A stretch of DNA of 55,263 bases from Clostridia bacterium (GCA_017465465.1 JAFTWE010000007.1:1-55263), one strand, 5' to 3'. Shown: positions 1 through 8,102, numbered from the stretch's first letter. Program-made: numbers and translations. Notes: a model not told the origin generated them from the sequence alone.

Positions 1-558
1 CACCATTGCAAGGATCCTTGGAATCAGGTTGGTAAGACGGATATATCTTTTCACCTGAGATGCACTGTCAGTGTCAGAGATTTCATCCGCAGATAACTTC
101 GGTCCGACTTGGTCCGAAGTTAAATCAGTGCGTTTGCCCTGTCTTTTAATGGCATCCATTTTCATCTTGTATGCAAAGGCTTTTTCCGAGGGAAGAATAT
201 GCTCACGGTGCAGATTGCTGTCAACGAGAATGATATCTGCTTCCTCTTTGCTTATGTCCAACACAACAACTGGAACCTCTGTCATTTCAAGTCTTGTTGC
301 TGCAAGGTATCTTCTGTGTCCTGATATGATTTCATACACATCTGCCTTATCATCCTTTCGCACCATAAGAGGCTGTATAATGCCGTTTTCAAGGATACTG
401 TCTTCCAACGGCTTCATATCCTCCTCACGGCACTTGTACGGATTCTTAAAATTAGGAACAATTTTTCCTACAGGCATATTTACGATTTCTGTAACTGCGG
501 ATTTGGTTTCTTCTGTTTGTTCAAACAGGGTGTTAATAAAATTATCTTCAATATTCAT
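1..558 (-). CDS. ParB-like partition/nuclease-fold protein, partial (element A)
   Basis: The start codon is at 558 and the gene runs off the left edge of the window, so only 186 N-terminal codons are present. The protein has the ParB N-terminal hallmarks: a segment predicting 'reply to position' type loops (MPVGKIVPNFKNPYKCREED), then SGHRRYLAATRLEM (the GxRR box of ParB/Srx-fold proteins) and LVDSNLHREHILPSEKAFAYK. It is a close relative of the complete copy at 16404-17321, sharing nearly all of the first 140 residues. It follows the mobV gene by 4 bases, so the two are probably translated together. In this kind of mobilizable element the ParB-like protein is presumed to help maintenance or transfer; its actual role is not shown by the sequence. 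Confidence 0.85.
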   Translation of the reverse strand, partial: MNIEDNFINTLFEQTEETKSAVTEIVNMPVGKIVPNFKNPYKCREEDMKPLEDSILENGIIQPLMVRKDDKADVYEIISGHRRYLAATRLEMTEVPVVVLDISKEEADIILVDSNLHREHILPSEKAFAYKMKMDAIKRQGKRTDLTSDQVGPKLSADEISDTDSASQVKRYIRLTNLIPRILAMV

Positions 559-562
559 TTAA

Positions 563-1762
563 TTACCTCTCTTTTTTGAATTCTATATTTTTGTTAGGTT
601 TCTCTTTTCGGACAGTTTTCAGCACATCCGAGATAAATGCTTTTACTTTTTCAGGCATAGCTTTTAGTGCTTCAAGATACGGTGCACAGATTTGTTCAAG
701 TTCACGAAGTCTCTTACTAAGTCTGTTTATACTGCTTTGCAAATCCCATACCTTGCTTTGTAGCCTTTTGTTTTCTTGTTCAAGGTCGTATATCTTACTC
801 CTTGCCGTAACTGACTGCTTTGCCATATTACTCAGGTCATTGAAATCTTCACTTGAAATTGTTACTTTACCCGTAAGCGTTTTCTTGCCCATACTGTCAA
901 TCTCGTTGAATGTTTTATGCACGGTCTGAATTTCATCATATCTGATTTCTTCCGTTTGTAATCGTTCTTTGATTTCTTCAAGGCGTTTTTTATCCTGCTG
1001 TATTTCATATTGCAAACAAGACAGATGCTCAGCCGTACTACCTTTTTCCCCACGGATAAAATCATTGAATCCGGCGTTTTGCATATGATTGAAGAAATCA
1101 TCCTGCAGGATACTGTAAGACGGAATCAGCACAGGTTTTCCTTTTTCGTTGAGCACGGGATTGCCGTTTTCATTAACAGCCTGAGGTGACTTCCACTTCT
1201 TTGAATGGCTTATCTGATTGACTGTTTCTTTCACCGTACCTACAAGTGATTTATCCTTGCACCGCTTTGTCCACAGAATCTGTTTTTCAACAACAGGCAG
1301 AGCAACGAGGTGCATATGATAGTGATACACAGGTTTTCCATACTGCTCCGTGAAAGCTACATTCAATTCATCAGCGTGCATTACGGCAGATATGATATTC
1401 TGTTCACCGTACAAGGCTACTGCAAATCTGTAAGCTTCTGCATAAAACTCTTTCGCATATTCATAACCGCCATGTGTTTCAAAGTAGTCTGTGTTGACAT
1501 CGAATATGACTTCATCAAAGACTTTGGCATCAGCTTTCAGACCTCGCATACAGACTTTCTTTTCGGCTATGAGCTTGTTCAGTTGTTCGTTGTAGGTCAG
1601 TTCACCGCAACCTTTGAAATGCACATTCATATCACACCGAGCCGTATCAACATTCATATTTGCATAGCTTTCATTTTTTCTCTCGTTGTGCCTTTCACAT
1701 TTGCCGATTGTGCTTTGTGTATGAGTTACAACTCTTGCTACACTGTAATTTTTCTTTGACAT
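563..1762 (-). CDS. MobV-family relaxase (Mob/Pre plasmid recombination protein), element A
   Basis: 399 aa, usual for MobV relaxases, which nick the transfer origin and pilot single-stranded DNA for conjugal mobilization by a helper element. Motif I is HNERKNESYANMNVD at residues 25-39. Motif III is H129-A-D-E followed after a longer than usual linker by H147-Y-H-M-H151, the metal-binding histidines. Residues about 245-360 are charged heptad-like coiled coil. The start at 1762 has a GGAGG site 9 bases upstream. The N-terminal 265 residues are about 96% identical to the copy at 17326-18525, while the C-terminal coiled coil has diverged strongly. The gene lies 4 bases upstream of the parB-like gene and downstream of the putative oriT. 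Function of the family is established; activity here is inferred. Confidence 0.95.
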   Translation of the reverse strand: MSKKNYSVARVVTHTQSTIGKCERHNERKNESYANMNVDTARCDMNVHFKGCGELTYNEQLNKLIAEKKVCMRGLKADAKVFDEVIFDVNTDYFETHGGYEYAKEFYAEAYRFAVALYGEQNIISAVMHADELNVAFTEQYGKPVYHYHMHLVALPVVEKQILWTKRCKDKSLVGTVKETVNQISHSKKWKSPQAVNENGNPVLNEKGKPVLIPSYSILQDDFFNHMQNAGFNDFIRGEKGSTAEHLSCLQYEIQQDKKRLEEIKERLQTEEIRYDEIQTVHKTFNEIDSMGKKTLTGKVTISSEDFNDLSNMAKQSVTARSKIYDLEQENKRLQSKVWDLQSSINRLSKRLRELEQICAPYLEALKAMPEKVKAFISDVLKTVRKEKPNKNIEFKKER

Positions 1763-1841
1763 AGGTTTTTCCTCCTTTCTGCATTACTGCTTTATTTGTT
1801 CCGCTGACTTTCTTCAAAAGCTCGTAATCCCACATTAGCCA

Positions 1842-1925
1842 GTGGCGAAGCCACGCCGCCAAGGTTCTGCCGTAGGCAGGTTCTTATTACGAGCATTGCG
1901 AGTAACAAGGTTCTGACGAAGTCAG
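1842..1925. repeat. Array of three 5-bp-stem triloop hairpins in the mob leader
   Basis: Three perfect short palindromes with three-base loops: GTGGC-GAA-GCCAC at 1842-1854, CTGCC-GTA-GGCAG at 1867-1879 and CTGAC-GAA-GTCAG at 1913-1925. The second and third are embedded in a repeated context (AAGGTTCT before, GTTCTTAT after). The block 1815-1950 is absent from the element B copy, where the flanks (CTGACTTTCTTC and CGAAAGTGCG) are continuous, so it is an insertion or local duplication in element A. Confidence 0.6.
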
Positions 1926-2027
1926 GTTCTTATAACACGTCCGCTTTCTTCGAAAGTGCGTAACCCACTATGACACTTTCACGCCTTCACCGTGCAAAGA
2001 TGTCAGTGGGCTCTGCGAGGCTCATAA

Positions 2028-2084
2028 ACTAAAGTTTCTCGCTTATCAAGGGAGCGACAAACTTTAGTTGCGGATTACTCCGCA
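2028..2084. other. Putative oriT/relaxase recognition hairpins (element A)
   Basis: ACTAAAGTTT (2028-2037) pairs with AAACTTTAGT (2059-2068), and inside it TCGCT (2039-2043) pairs with AGCGA (2053-2057), leaving one C:C mismatch and a 9-base loop. A second hairpin, TGCGG-ATTACT-CCGCA, follows at 2069-2084. MobV origins typically consist of inverted repeats just upstream of the mob gene, and this block is conserved at 18655-18711 upstream of the second mob gene. The assignment is by position, structure and duplication; the nick site is not identified. Confidence 0.55.
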
Positions 2085-2230
2085 GACAAGCTTCGCTATG
2101 TAAGGGTGGCTGTAGTATCCTTTATACCGAGTTCCTTTTGTGGGGGCAGTTACTATATAAAGAAACTGCCTCTAAAAGCAAAGGGAATAAGCCACATAAA
2201 TTTGTTCCTGATACTTTTCAGAAAACAAAA

Positions 2231-2311
2231 AAGCCGTCACATAGACAGCACAAATAGCGGGAGGACATTTCATCCTCTCGCACAGTTTGTACTGAAACTA
2301 TGTAACGGCTT
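2231..2311 (-). terminator. Conserved 81-nt multi-part hairpin upstream of mobV (element A)
   Basis: Outer stem AAGCCGTCACATAG (2231-2244) with CTATGTAACGGCTT (2298-2311), one mismatch; inner stem built on GCGGGAGGA with TCCTCTCGC. Read on the minus strand the stem is followed by a run of six U. It sits between the cargo operon and mob and is nearly identical to 18868-18948, so it probably terminates or attenuates minus-strand transcription entering the mob genes. The elaborate conserved interior is more than a simple terminator needs. Confidence 0.6.
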
Positions 2312-2519
2312 AAACTTTAAGCACTGATTATCCGTATGTTACTGACCGAGTATCGGACTATACTTTTTCGGTCAGATAATATGTGTTGGCATAAAGCCAA
2401 TAAGTAAAAAATATGTGTTTCAGATTGTATTCAGTTGTAGGGCAAATACATTATTTACCAATTTATTATTATATAGAACATTTGTTTACTCGTCAAGAAC
2501 TTTTTCAAAAAAGAAAAGA
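2312..2519. other. Non-coding spacer between transfer region and cargo
   Basis: No convincing gene. Parts match 18949-19130 in element B (for example the stretch around CATTATTTACCAATTTA), showing that the backbone of the two elements is shared up to about 2500. The 73-codon open frame at 2106-2327 on the plus strand is not supported because it crosses the conserved hairpin. Confidence 0.5.
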
Positions 2520-2543
2520 TGGTGTCGGTTTTCACCGACACCA
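2520..2543 (-). terminator. Terminator of the cargo operon 2590-7940
   Basis: A perfect 10-bp stem, TGGTGTCGGT (2520-2529) with ACCGACACCA (2534-2543), and a 4-base loop. On the minus strand it is followed by a U-rich tail (TCTTTTCTTTTTT). Confidence 0.8.
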
Positions 2544-2589
2544 CGGGGTATTACATATCTAAAATAAGGCCATTTTTATATAAAAAAGT

Positions 2590-3699
2590 TTAACTCATCT
2601 CAGTTTGTTTTTTAATATAATTTTCAAAAGCTTTTATTAAATTGCGCTTAGATAAATTGTATTTTTCACAAAGATTATTTCGCTCATCAATAATCCACTG
2701 ATCATCGTCTTCTCGCTCATCTAATTCTGGATAAGTAACATCTTCCTTGTATAAGTAAAATACACTCTCATTATGCAAGACAATAAACATAATCTCTGCC
2801 CCATCATTCATAAAAACTGTGGCATTGTAAAATGGAGAGTACCTTGCCAACACCTCAATTGATATATTTTCAGAAAAATCTAAATTAAATTCATAGTTAT
2901 GATTTAAAACATCTTCTTTGCTCGCACTCATTCTAATGTTATGGAAATCCAACATTTTTTTAAAGTTTTTATCTTCTATTGTTTCTACTAAAAGATTTGA
3001 GAATAGAGATATCTTTGTATTGTCATTATTCGCTCTCAACTTAAAAATGTATTCATTATTATCTACCAATATTTCATCCAATAAGTCTATTATATTGTTG
3101 TAAATAAAGTCTTCAGAAAACAAGAATTTACTTCCATGAATAGTGTTAACAATCATTTCGTCAGATGTAAAATATCCTCCAATATCATCAAGAGATGATA
3201 GTTTATCGTACAAATAATTATAAATAACATCAAATGTATTAAAAAACAACAAAACTATTTCATCATAACTCGTAATGTCAAGTCCAAAATGCGTTATTGA
3301 ATTTCTAACATATGATAATTGCTTTAATATATGTTCGAATTTTTTGGATGTTTCTCCGGTTAATTCTATATATTTATCTACAACTTCATGATAATCAATT
3401 GTTTTAAAATTACCTGATTTTAATAATATTTCAGCCAATGTGTTTTCTTTATTAACAAGAGATTTTGCCTTTTGTATACGTTTTGATTCTGGACATCTAT
3501 AAATTGAAGTTTCGTCAATAGTAATCAAAACTGATTTGAGAAGCAACTCCATTGCGTTTTCTAAAAAAACTAAGGAAATTTTTATTTCTTCATCAATCTC
3601 ACTTGAACGCTTTGTAGATTCAGAATAATAAAACTTTTTAAAATGTTCTATTGCGATGCTAAGTGAACTAATCCCATTTTGTGACAATGTAAATTTCAT
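2590..3699 (-). CDS. HEPN-like protein of unknown function
   Basis: 369 aa, no signal peptide or membrane segment. The N-terminal third is helical and contains YVRNSITHFG with R132-x4-H137, the RX4-6H motif typical of HEPN ribonuclease domains; the surrounding pattern (FLENAMELLLKSVLI, later HILKQLSYVRNSITH) fits the two-helix HEPN core. The C-terminal part (about 220-369) is unrecognised and acidic. It is the last gene of an eight-gene operon, 10 bases after a nucleotidyltransferase-fold gene, which recalls HEPN/MNT toxin-antitoxin pairs, although both proteins are atypical in size. Very AT-rich composition. HEPN assignment is motif-based; RNase activity and toxicity are not shown. Confidence 0.6.
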   Translation of the reverse strand: MKFTLSQNGISSLSIAIEHFKKFYYSESTKRSSEIDEEIKISLVFLENAMELLLKSVLITIDETSIYRCPESKRIQKAKSLVNKENTLAEILLKSGNFKTIDYHEVVDKYIELTGETSKKFEHILKQLSYVRNSITHFGLDITSYDEIVLLFFNTFDVIYNYLYDKLSSLDDIGGYFTSDEMIVNTIHGSKFLFSEDFIYNNIIDLLDEILVDNNEYIFKLRANNDNTKISLFSNLLVETIEDKNFKKMLDFHNIRMSASKEDVLNHNYEFNLDFSENISIEVLARYSPFYNATVFMNDGAEIMFIVLHNESVFYLYKEDVTYPELDEREDDDQWIIDERNNLCEKYNLSKRNLIKAFENYIKKQTEMS

Positions 3700-3709
3700 A
3701 ATAAACTCC

Positions 3710-4177
3710 CTACAGTTTCTTCTTTATAAACTCAATTTTTTGATTATCCTGCTTTTCTTTCACATTCATCCTATAACCATCTAATGAAGATTTTTGATAA
3801 ACATTCAAATACTGTTCTAACGATAAAAGCATAAACTTAGTTTCTGATATATTCCGAATTTCAATATCGCAAATATCAATACCCGCAAACTCTTTCAAAC
3901 CTTCAACGGAAGCATAGGAATAATCAACACTATCTTTACGAAATGTGTGTTCGTGTTCATCAATTAATGCATATCCGTGACTTTCCAAAAATAATTTAAA
4001 CTCTTTCCACTTGTCACCAGTTACAAACACCTGTGGAATAAGGATATCAATATCATCTGCATTTAAGGAAGAATTTGTTAAAACCTCTAATCCTAACGAG
4101 CCATAAAGCAAAGGAATAATATTAAATTTGTGATTAAGCATTTCTGCATTTTGTAAAAAGCAATTAAACTTTGTCAT
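3710..4177 (-). CDS. Nucleotidyltransferase-fold protein
   Basis: 155 aa. The N-terminal part carries LLYGSLGLEVL, then NADDIDILIP: a GSx...DxD arrangement as in pol-beta-fold nucleotidyltransferases. Later segments (DEHEHTFRKD, LLSLEQYLNVYQKSSLDGYR, KQDNQKIEFI) are characteristic of a small Firmicutes family that I recognise from mobile resistance-like clusters but whose reaction I do not know. It might modify a small molecule (as aminoglycoside nucleotidyltransferases do) or act as an MNT-type antitoxin to the HEPN-motif protein encoded directly downstream. Within the tight operon 2590-7940. Confidence 0.65.
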   Translation of the reverse strand: MTKFNCFLQNAEMLNHKFNIIPLLYGSLGLEVLTNSSLNADDIDILIPQVFVTGDKWKEFKLFLESHGYALIDEHEHTFRKDSVDYSYASVEGLKEFAGIDICDIEIRNISETKFMLLSLEQYLNVYQKSSLDGYRMNVKEKQDNQKIEFIKKKL

Positions 4178-4188
4178 ATTACACCCTG

Positions 4189-4740
4189 TTATAAATTAAA
4201 CCTATCTTTTATCATTTTAGCAACAACATCCGGTGCCAAGTTTGAGTTATCAATTTTGATATAATTGGGGAATGTTATTTCACCATCATAACTTTCTGTA
4301 CGATATTTTTTGTCGGTATCAAGCAAATCCTTTCTTGCAAAATCAAGGTTACGCTTTGACGGTTTATTGTTGAGTCTGTTTTCAGTTGAGTTTCGCTCTA
4401 ACCTGATTTCCTGAGAAGCAACAAGTTCAACATAATAAACTTCTGCACCTTGCTCTTTGAATAAATCAGAAACATATTTTATGTAGTCCCAATCACCTTT
4501 ATGGTCAAGCGCCCATACATAAGTGAATATCATTCCGTAATTGTTGCTCTTAGAAAACTCTTCAAAGAAAACCTGTCGTAATCTATTGACTGTTTTCCCC
4601 TCATAATATCCGAATATTTCTATTACAGGTTCTATAGTCATATGATTATGGAATAATTTAAGGTCGGTAATTTTTGCAAGTTCTTGCCCGACAGTCATTT
4701 TACCAACGGCCAGATTACCGAATATTATAACTAATTTCAT
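4189..4740 (-). CDS. P-loop nucleoside/small-molecule kinase-like protein
   Basis: 183 aa from the ATG at 4740, chosen because AAGGA lies 9 bases upstream; an in-frame upstream start would add seven residues. The Walker A loop is at the very N terminus (IIFGNLAVGKMTVG). The rest resembles shikimate-kinase/chloramphenicol-phosphotransferase-like P-loop kinases: a lid-like stretch RLERNSTENRLNNKPSKR and a C-terminal helix. Likely phosphorylates a small molecule with ATP; substrate unknown. Fourth from the end of the operon, which groups several group-transfer enzymes. Confidence 0.7.
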   Translation of the reverse strand: MKLVIIFGNLAVGKMTVGQELAKITDLKLFHNHMTIEPVIEIFGYYEGKTVNRLRQVFFEEFSKSNNYGMIFTYVWALDHKGDWDYIKYVSDLFKEQGAEVYYVELVASQEIRLERNSTENRLNNKPSKRNLDFARKDLLDTDKKYRTESYDGEITFPNYIKIDNSNLAPDVVAKMIKDRFNL

Positions 4741-4761
4741 AGTATCAAATCCTTTTTTCAA

Positions 4762-5205
4762 TTAAAGCTTTTTAGAGTAAATCCATTCATTGGTTTCTTG
4801 TTCCGGAGGAAGAAAAGAGCCAACCTTTTTATAACCAAGCTTTTCATAGAAACACCATGCATCTTCATCAGCCTGAGTGCTTGTCATAACATATTTGTAT
4901 CCCATAATTTTCATTGTGCTTTCCCAACGGTTTATCATTTGTGTTCCATAGCCATTATTACGATAATTTTCGTCAATAAAAAGCAAATCAAGAAAGGGAA
5001 TGGTCTGCCAGAACAAACTATATCGAAGAACACCTACAACAGGGTCTTTGATTCTATGATTAAATCCACCGTTTTTGATTGAATCATCTTTCAAAACATA
5101 AACTTGCCCATTATGTATACACTCACCTAGACAATGAGAAGGTATGTGATTGTCCAATTTTGCGATTTTCTGTTTATCTTTTGCTAAAGCAAGTTCAATA
5201 ACCAT
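4762..5205 (-). CDS. GNAT-family N-acetyltransferase
   Basis: 147 aa, full length for a single GNAT domain. The acetyl-CoA pyrophosphate-binding segment is FIDENYRNNGYGTQMINRW (Q/RxxGxG/A motif), followed by a conserved beta-strand (MGYKYVMTSTQAD) and YEKLGYKKVG, a typical GNAT C-terminal motif. It would acetylate an amine on a small molecule or protein; substrate not evident. GAGGAG precedes the start at 5205 and the gene is a few bases from the methyltransferase upstream. Confidence 0.85.
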   Translation of the reverse strand: MVIELALAKDKQKIAKLDNHIPSHCLGECIHNGQVYVLKDDSIKNGGFNHRIKDPVVGVLRYSLFWQTIPFLDLLFIDENYRNNGYGTQMINRWESTMKIMGYKYVMTSTQADEDAWCFYEKLGYKKVGSFLPPEQETNEWIYSKKL

Positions 5206-5214
5206 TTAGACTCC

Positions 5215-6003
5215 TCATTTCCTAGCTAACTGTAAATCTATTGTATCGTAAATAGTAATTTCTCCACCGTGTCGGTTGATTGCTTCTTCTATCTTTGAAA
5301 AGAATTTGTTTCTGATAGTTTCTTCAATAGCGATATGGTCCGAATATGTACCGAGAAGCGTTATATATTCTTTTGCAGTAAATGTGCGTGTGCGATAAAA
5401 CAGCTTATACTGAATATCTGTAAAACCATATTTCTCTGCAATCAAAGCTCTATCGTGCGCTTGTTGTTCTGTATATTCAATAGGTGGTTTAGGTTCTTTG
5501 TTGTAGTATTTATAATAGTAATCCGCATAGATTCTGTCCATTTCTGCCGACAGTTCAGGCTTTTCTTTATCACGATAAGGATGATTGGCGAATCGGGCAA
5601 AAACACCACCGTTTTTCAGCATATCATAAACCTTTTTATAGCCGATTTCTTCGGGTATCCAATGAAAGGCAGAAGCAGAATAAATAAGGTCATATTCACC
5701 GCCCAAATCAATATCTTCAAACTTTCCCGAAATTGCAGAAAAGTTCGGATACTCTTTGAATTTCTCACGACAGATTTCACAAAAGTTCTCGCCGTAATCA
5801 ACCGCAGTAAGCTTGCAACCTGTTTTTAAGAAAGGTAATGTTGCCTGACCGCCACCGATACCAACCTCTACAACACGGCTTGTATCATCAATTGGTTTAT
5901 ATTCAAAAATAGTCTGATACAACTCATCAACATATCCGGGACGAAGTTTTTCGTAAGTATCAGCAACTGTATCAAATGTCCAATTCAAACTATTGTTTTT
6001 CAT
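5215..6003 (-). CDS. Class I SAM-dependent methyltransferase
   Basis: 262 aa. Motif I for S-adenosylmethionine binding is VVEVGIGGGQATLPFL near residues 42-57, motif II is the acidic TAVDYG, and post-I/III segments follow (DLIYSASAFHWIPEE). This is the UbiE/Trm9-like methyltransferase group with a C-terminal helical cap. It methylates an unidentified small molecule. It starts 2 bases from the end of the upstream HAD gene, so it is translationally coupled in the operon. Confidence 0.85.
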   Translation of the reverse strand: MKNNSLNWTFDTVADTYEKLRPGYVDELYQTIFEYKPIDDTSRVVEVGIGGGQATLPFLKTGCKLTAVDYGENFCEICREKFKEYPNFSAISGKFEDIDLGGEYDLIYSASAFHWIPEEIGYKKVYDMLKNGGVFARFANHPYRDKEKPELSAEMDRIYADYYYKYYNKEPKPPIEYTEQQAHDRALIAEKYGFTDIQYKLFYRTRTFTAKEYITLLGTYSDHIAIEETIRNKFFSKIEEAINRHGGEITIYDTIDLQLARK

Positions 6004-6005
6004 AA

Positions 6006-6686
6006 TTATTCCTCAACAAAATCGATTAGCTGTTTCAAATTGTGTATTGTCCATTCATCATTGTTTTCACCGCTTCTGTCAAGATAAAATGCAGTGAAAC
6101 CTTGCTCTCTTGCACCATCGGCTTCTTCTTTACAATCGTCAATAAATATACTTTCAGATGCAGTTACTCCTTGTGCTTCAAGTGCAGCATTGAAAATAAT
6201 CGGACTTGGTTTTCCTGCACCGACTAAAGAGCTTGCAGTAAATGATGTAAAATACTTTGCTACACCGAGTTGCTGTAATGTGAATTCAAGTGACGGTGAA
6301 GTATCGCTGATAACGCCCATTTTATACCCGTGATTTTTTAAATATTCAAGCACATCTACCGTTTCAGAAAATAATGCTCTGTCACCGTTACACCAAAGTT
6401 CATTCAGAAGTAATTCGGCTTTGTTTTCAACATCCTCTGTAACACCCTCGACAACAATCAAATGATAATAATATCTCTTGAAAAACTCACGTTCATCATC
6501 AAGTGTTTTGTACCAAGGTTTCCTGCCTTCACTTGCAAGGTGGAATAAATCCATCATCTTTTCATAAGACAATTCAAATGGTTTGCCACTCCACTCGCTA
6601 ATTGTCTTATCACGCCACGCTTCTTTTTCAGCAGTAAAATATGTCAAAGTTCCGTCACGGTCAAAGAATATTGCTTTGTAGTTCAT
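6006..6686 (-). CDS. HAD-superfamily hydrolase
   Basis: 226 aa. Motif I is FFDRDGTLTYF (nucleophile D8, acid/base D10), motif II KMGVISDTSPS, motif III K around GKPSPIIFNAAL, motif IV IFIDDCKEEADGA. The inserted helical cap between motifs I and II identifies a subfamily I (phosphoglycolate-phosphatase-like) enzyme. Dephosphorylates a small phosphorylated metabolite, not identifiable from sequence. It is inside the resistance-like operon. Confidence 0.88.
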   Translation of the reverse strand: MNYKAIFFDRDGTLTYFTAEKEAWRDKTISEWSGKPFELSYEKMMDLFHLASEGRKPWYKTLDDEREFFKRYYYHLIVVEGVTEDVENKAELLLNELWCNGDRALFSETVDVLEYLKNHGYKMGVISDTSPSLEFTLQQLGVAKYFTSFTASSLVGAGKPSPIIFNAALEAQGVTASESIFIDDCKEEADGAREQGFTAFYLDRSGENNDEWTIHNLKQLIDFVEE

Positions 6687-6695
6687 ATATAGGCC

Positions 6696-7325
6696 TCATT
6701 TCCTATGCAAAATATGCCACACATCATCACCGGCGAATCCACATTTTCTATATAGTGCTTCGGGATTGGTCATATTATCAACTTTGCCCGATACAGTTGC
6801 AAAATCTGCAATATCTTTCATTCTGCATAACAGTTCCGTTACTATCAGCTTTCCGATATTCTTGCCTCTGTATTGTGGTAAGACCTGTATCCATTCAAGA
6901 ATAAGTTCTTTTGCTTCTGCATCAAAATCAGCTATGCCACAACCAGCATATATGCCCATTGCTTTTTCTTTAACCATTATCCATAGTTCTTCCTTGTAAA
7001 CAGGTGTTTTGGTACAACCTTTGATAAGCTCTTTGTTTACAGATATGTCCGTATATGAATTGTTTATTATTTGCACAATTTCTTTAATATCTTTTCGTGT
7101 AGCGGTTACAATCTCAAAATCATCATTTGTGATTTTCGGTATTCCATTGAGATTGTGAAATAAGCGAAAATACTTTTCATCTGTATAATTTAATAAAGTA
7201 TCAACAGAAAAATCTTTATCGTGCAGAATTTTCATATCAGGTGGTATTACGATATTTTTTGCTTTCCAATACGGAATAGAAAGAGTACCGCAAGGATTGT
7301 TTAAGTATTCGGTAAGTGTAATCAT
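6696..7325 (-). CDS. GNAT-family N-acetyltransferase
   Basis: 209 aa. An N-terminal extension of about 65 residues precedes a GNAT domain with VTATRKDIKEIVQIINNSY (alpha1) and the acetyl-CoA loop VLPQYRGKNIGKLIVTELL, then NMTNPEALYRKCGF. Extended GNATs of this type are often linked to small-molecule acetylation. Second gene of the operon; 6 bases from the upstream phosphatase gene. Confidence 0.85.
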   Translation of the reverse strand: MITLTEYLNNPCGTLSIPYWKAKNIVIPPDMKILHDKDFSVDTLLNYTDEKYFRLFHNLNGIPKITNDDFEIVTATRKDIKEIVQIINNSYTDISVNKELIKGCTKTPVYKEELWIMVKEKAMGIYAGCGIADFDAEAKELILEWIQVLPQYRGKNIGKLIVTELLCRMKDIADFATVSGKVDNMTNPEALYRKCGFAGDDVWHILHRK

Positions 7326-7331
7326 GATTTT

Positions 7332-7940
7332 TTATATTCCTTTTGTATGTTCATCAAAATTAGCTTTTACAACTCGTCTTTCTGTGTCAGTTAAATTCCA
7401 AACATGAATACCTATGTCAGCGGTATTGAAGAAAAACTTACAGTCAACAGGCATCTCAAACAGTGAACGATACAACTGATTTATCATTCCACCGTGAGAT
7501 ACAATAGCAATAGTTTCATCTGCCTGAGCTTCACTAATAACTCTTGAAAATGCATTTTCGGCTCTCTGTCTGAATTCAACCTGAGACTCTTGTTCGTAAA
7601 CAGCTTTATCAATCGGCAAATCAGGAATTTCAGGATACTTTTCTCTTACAACTGCTCTTGGTAAACCTGCAAGGAGTTCGTTATTAAATTCCATCAAGTT
7701 TTCATCAAAAATAATGGATATGCCTGTCTTTTCTGATAAATGCCCGGCTGTTTGTCTTGCTCTTGTTAAAGTGCTTGCATATATTTTAGAGATATTGTAG
7801 TTGTTGGCAACGTAATCTGCCATAGCTTCAGCTTGTTTATGTCCTCGTTCAGTTAAAGCAAAATCAGCTCTGCCTTCATGCACATCAAGCAAATCTGCCT
7901 CTGATTCACCATGACGGATAACTAAAATTTCATATTGCAT
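7332..7940 (-). CDS. Histidine phosphatase (phosphoglycerate mutase-like)
   Basis: 202 aa. The catalytic RHG motif is VIRHGESEADLL at residues 7-18, with ERGHKQAEAM, ASTLTRARQTA and the second catalytic histidine in IVSHGGMINQL. This is the cofactor-dependent phosphoglycerate mutase/phosphatase superfamily; substrate unknown. First gene of the operon, preceded by GGAGG, an attenuator-like hairpin and a leader peptide. Its position makes it the first gene exposed when the attenuator is open. Confidence 0.88.
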   Translation of the reverse strand: MQYEILVIRHGESEADLLDVHEGRADFALTERGHKQAEAMADYVANNYNISKIYASTLTRARQTAGHLSEKTGISIIFDENLMEFNNELLAGLPRAVVREKYPEIPDLPIDKAVYEQESQVEFRQRAENAFSRVISEAQADETIAIVSHGGMINQLYRSLFEMPVDCKFFFNTADIGIHVWNLTDTERRVVKANFDEHTKGI

Positions 7941-7959
7941 ACCTCCGACAAAAAAATTA

Positions 7960-7989
7960 AGGCACCTCCGAAATTATACGGAGATGCCT
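7960..7989 (-). promoter_or_regulatory. Attenuator-like hairpin in the leader of the 2590-7940 operon
   Basis: AGGCA-C-CTCCG (7960-7970) pairs with CGGAG-A-TGCCT (7979-7989). On the minus strand the stem is followed by TTAATTTTTTTG, a terminator-like U tract, and then by the GGAGG of the first gene. Because it sits between the promoter and the first gene, it would stop most transcripts unless overcome, as in leader-peptide attenuation of antibiotic-resistance genes. Confidence 0.7.
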
Positions 7990-8013
7990 GTAAGTTTAGA
8001 TAGATATTTTACA

Positions 8014-8070
8014 TCAATCGCAAACGGACAAAACGGCACTCCTAGTCACAAGATTAAGATTCATCATCAT
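8014..8070 (-). CDS. 18-codon leader peptide of the resistance-like operon
   Basis: Reads MMMNLNLVTRSAVLSVCD and stops at 8014. AGGTGG lies 5 bases before the first ATG, and a consensus promoter is directly upstream. The stop is 25 bases before the attenuator hairpin, the usual geometry for ribosome-stalling leaders of drug-inducible genes. The triple ATG start is unusual. Function as a sensor peptide is inferred. Confidence 0.65.
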   Translation of the reverse strand: MMMNLNLVTRSAVLSVCD

Positions 8071-8102
8071 TTTGTCCACCTACCTTTCAATAATTTTATA
8101 TA

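Noticed and set aside
1310..1759. 149-codon open frame opposite mobV
   Set aside because: Antisense shadow of the relaxase gene; the same kind of frame appears opposite the second mob copy.
1842..1925. CRISPR-like array
   Set aside because: Repeats are short, different in sequence and unevenly spaced, with no cas genes.
2106..2327. 73-codon open frame on the plus strand
   Set aside because: It runs through the conserved hairpin and has no ribosome binding site; the hairpin, not the frame, is conserved in the second copy.
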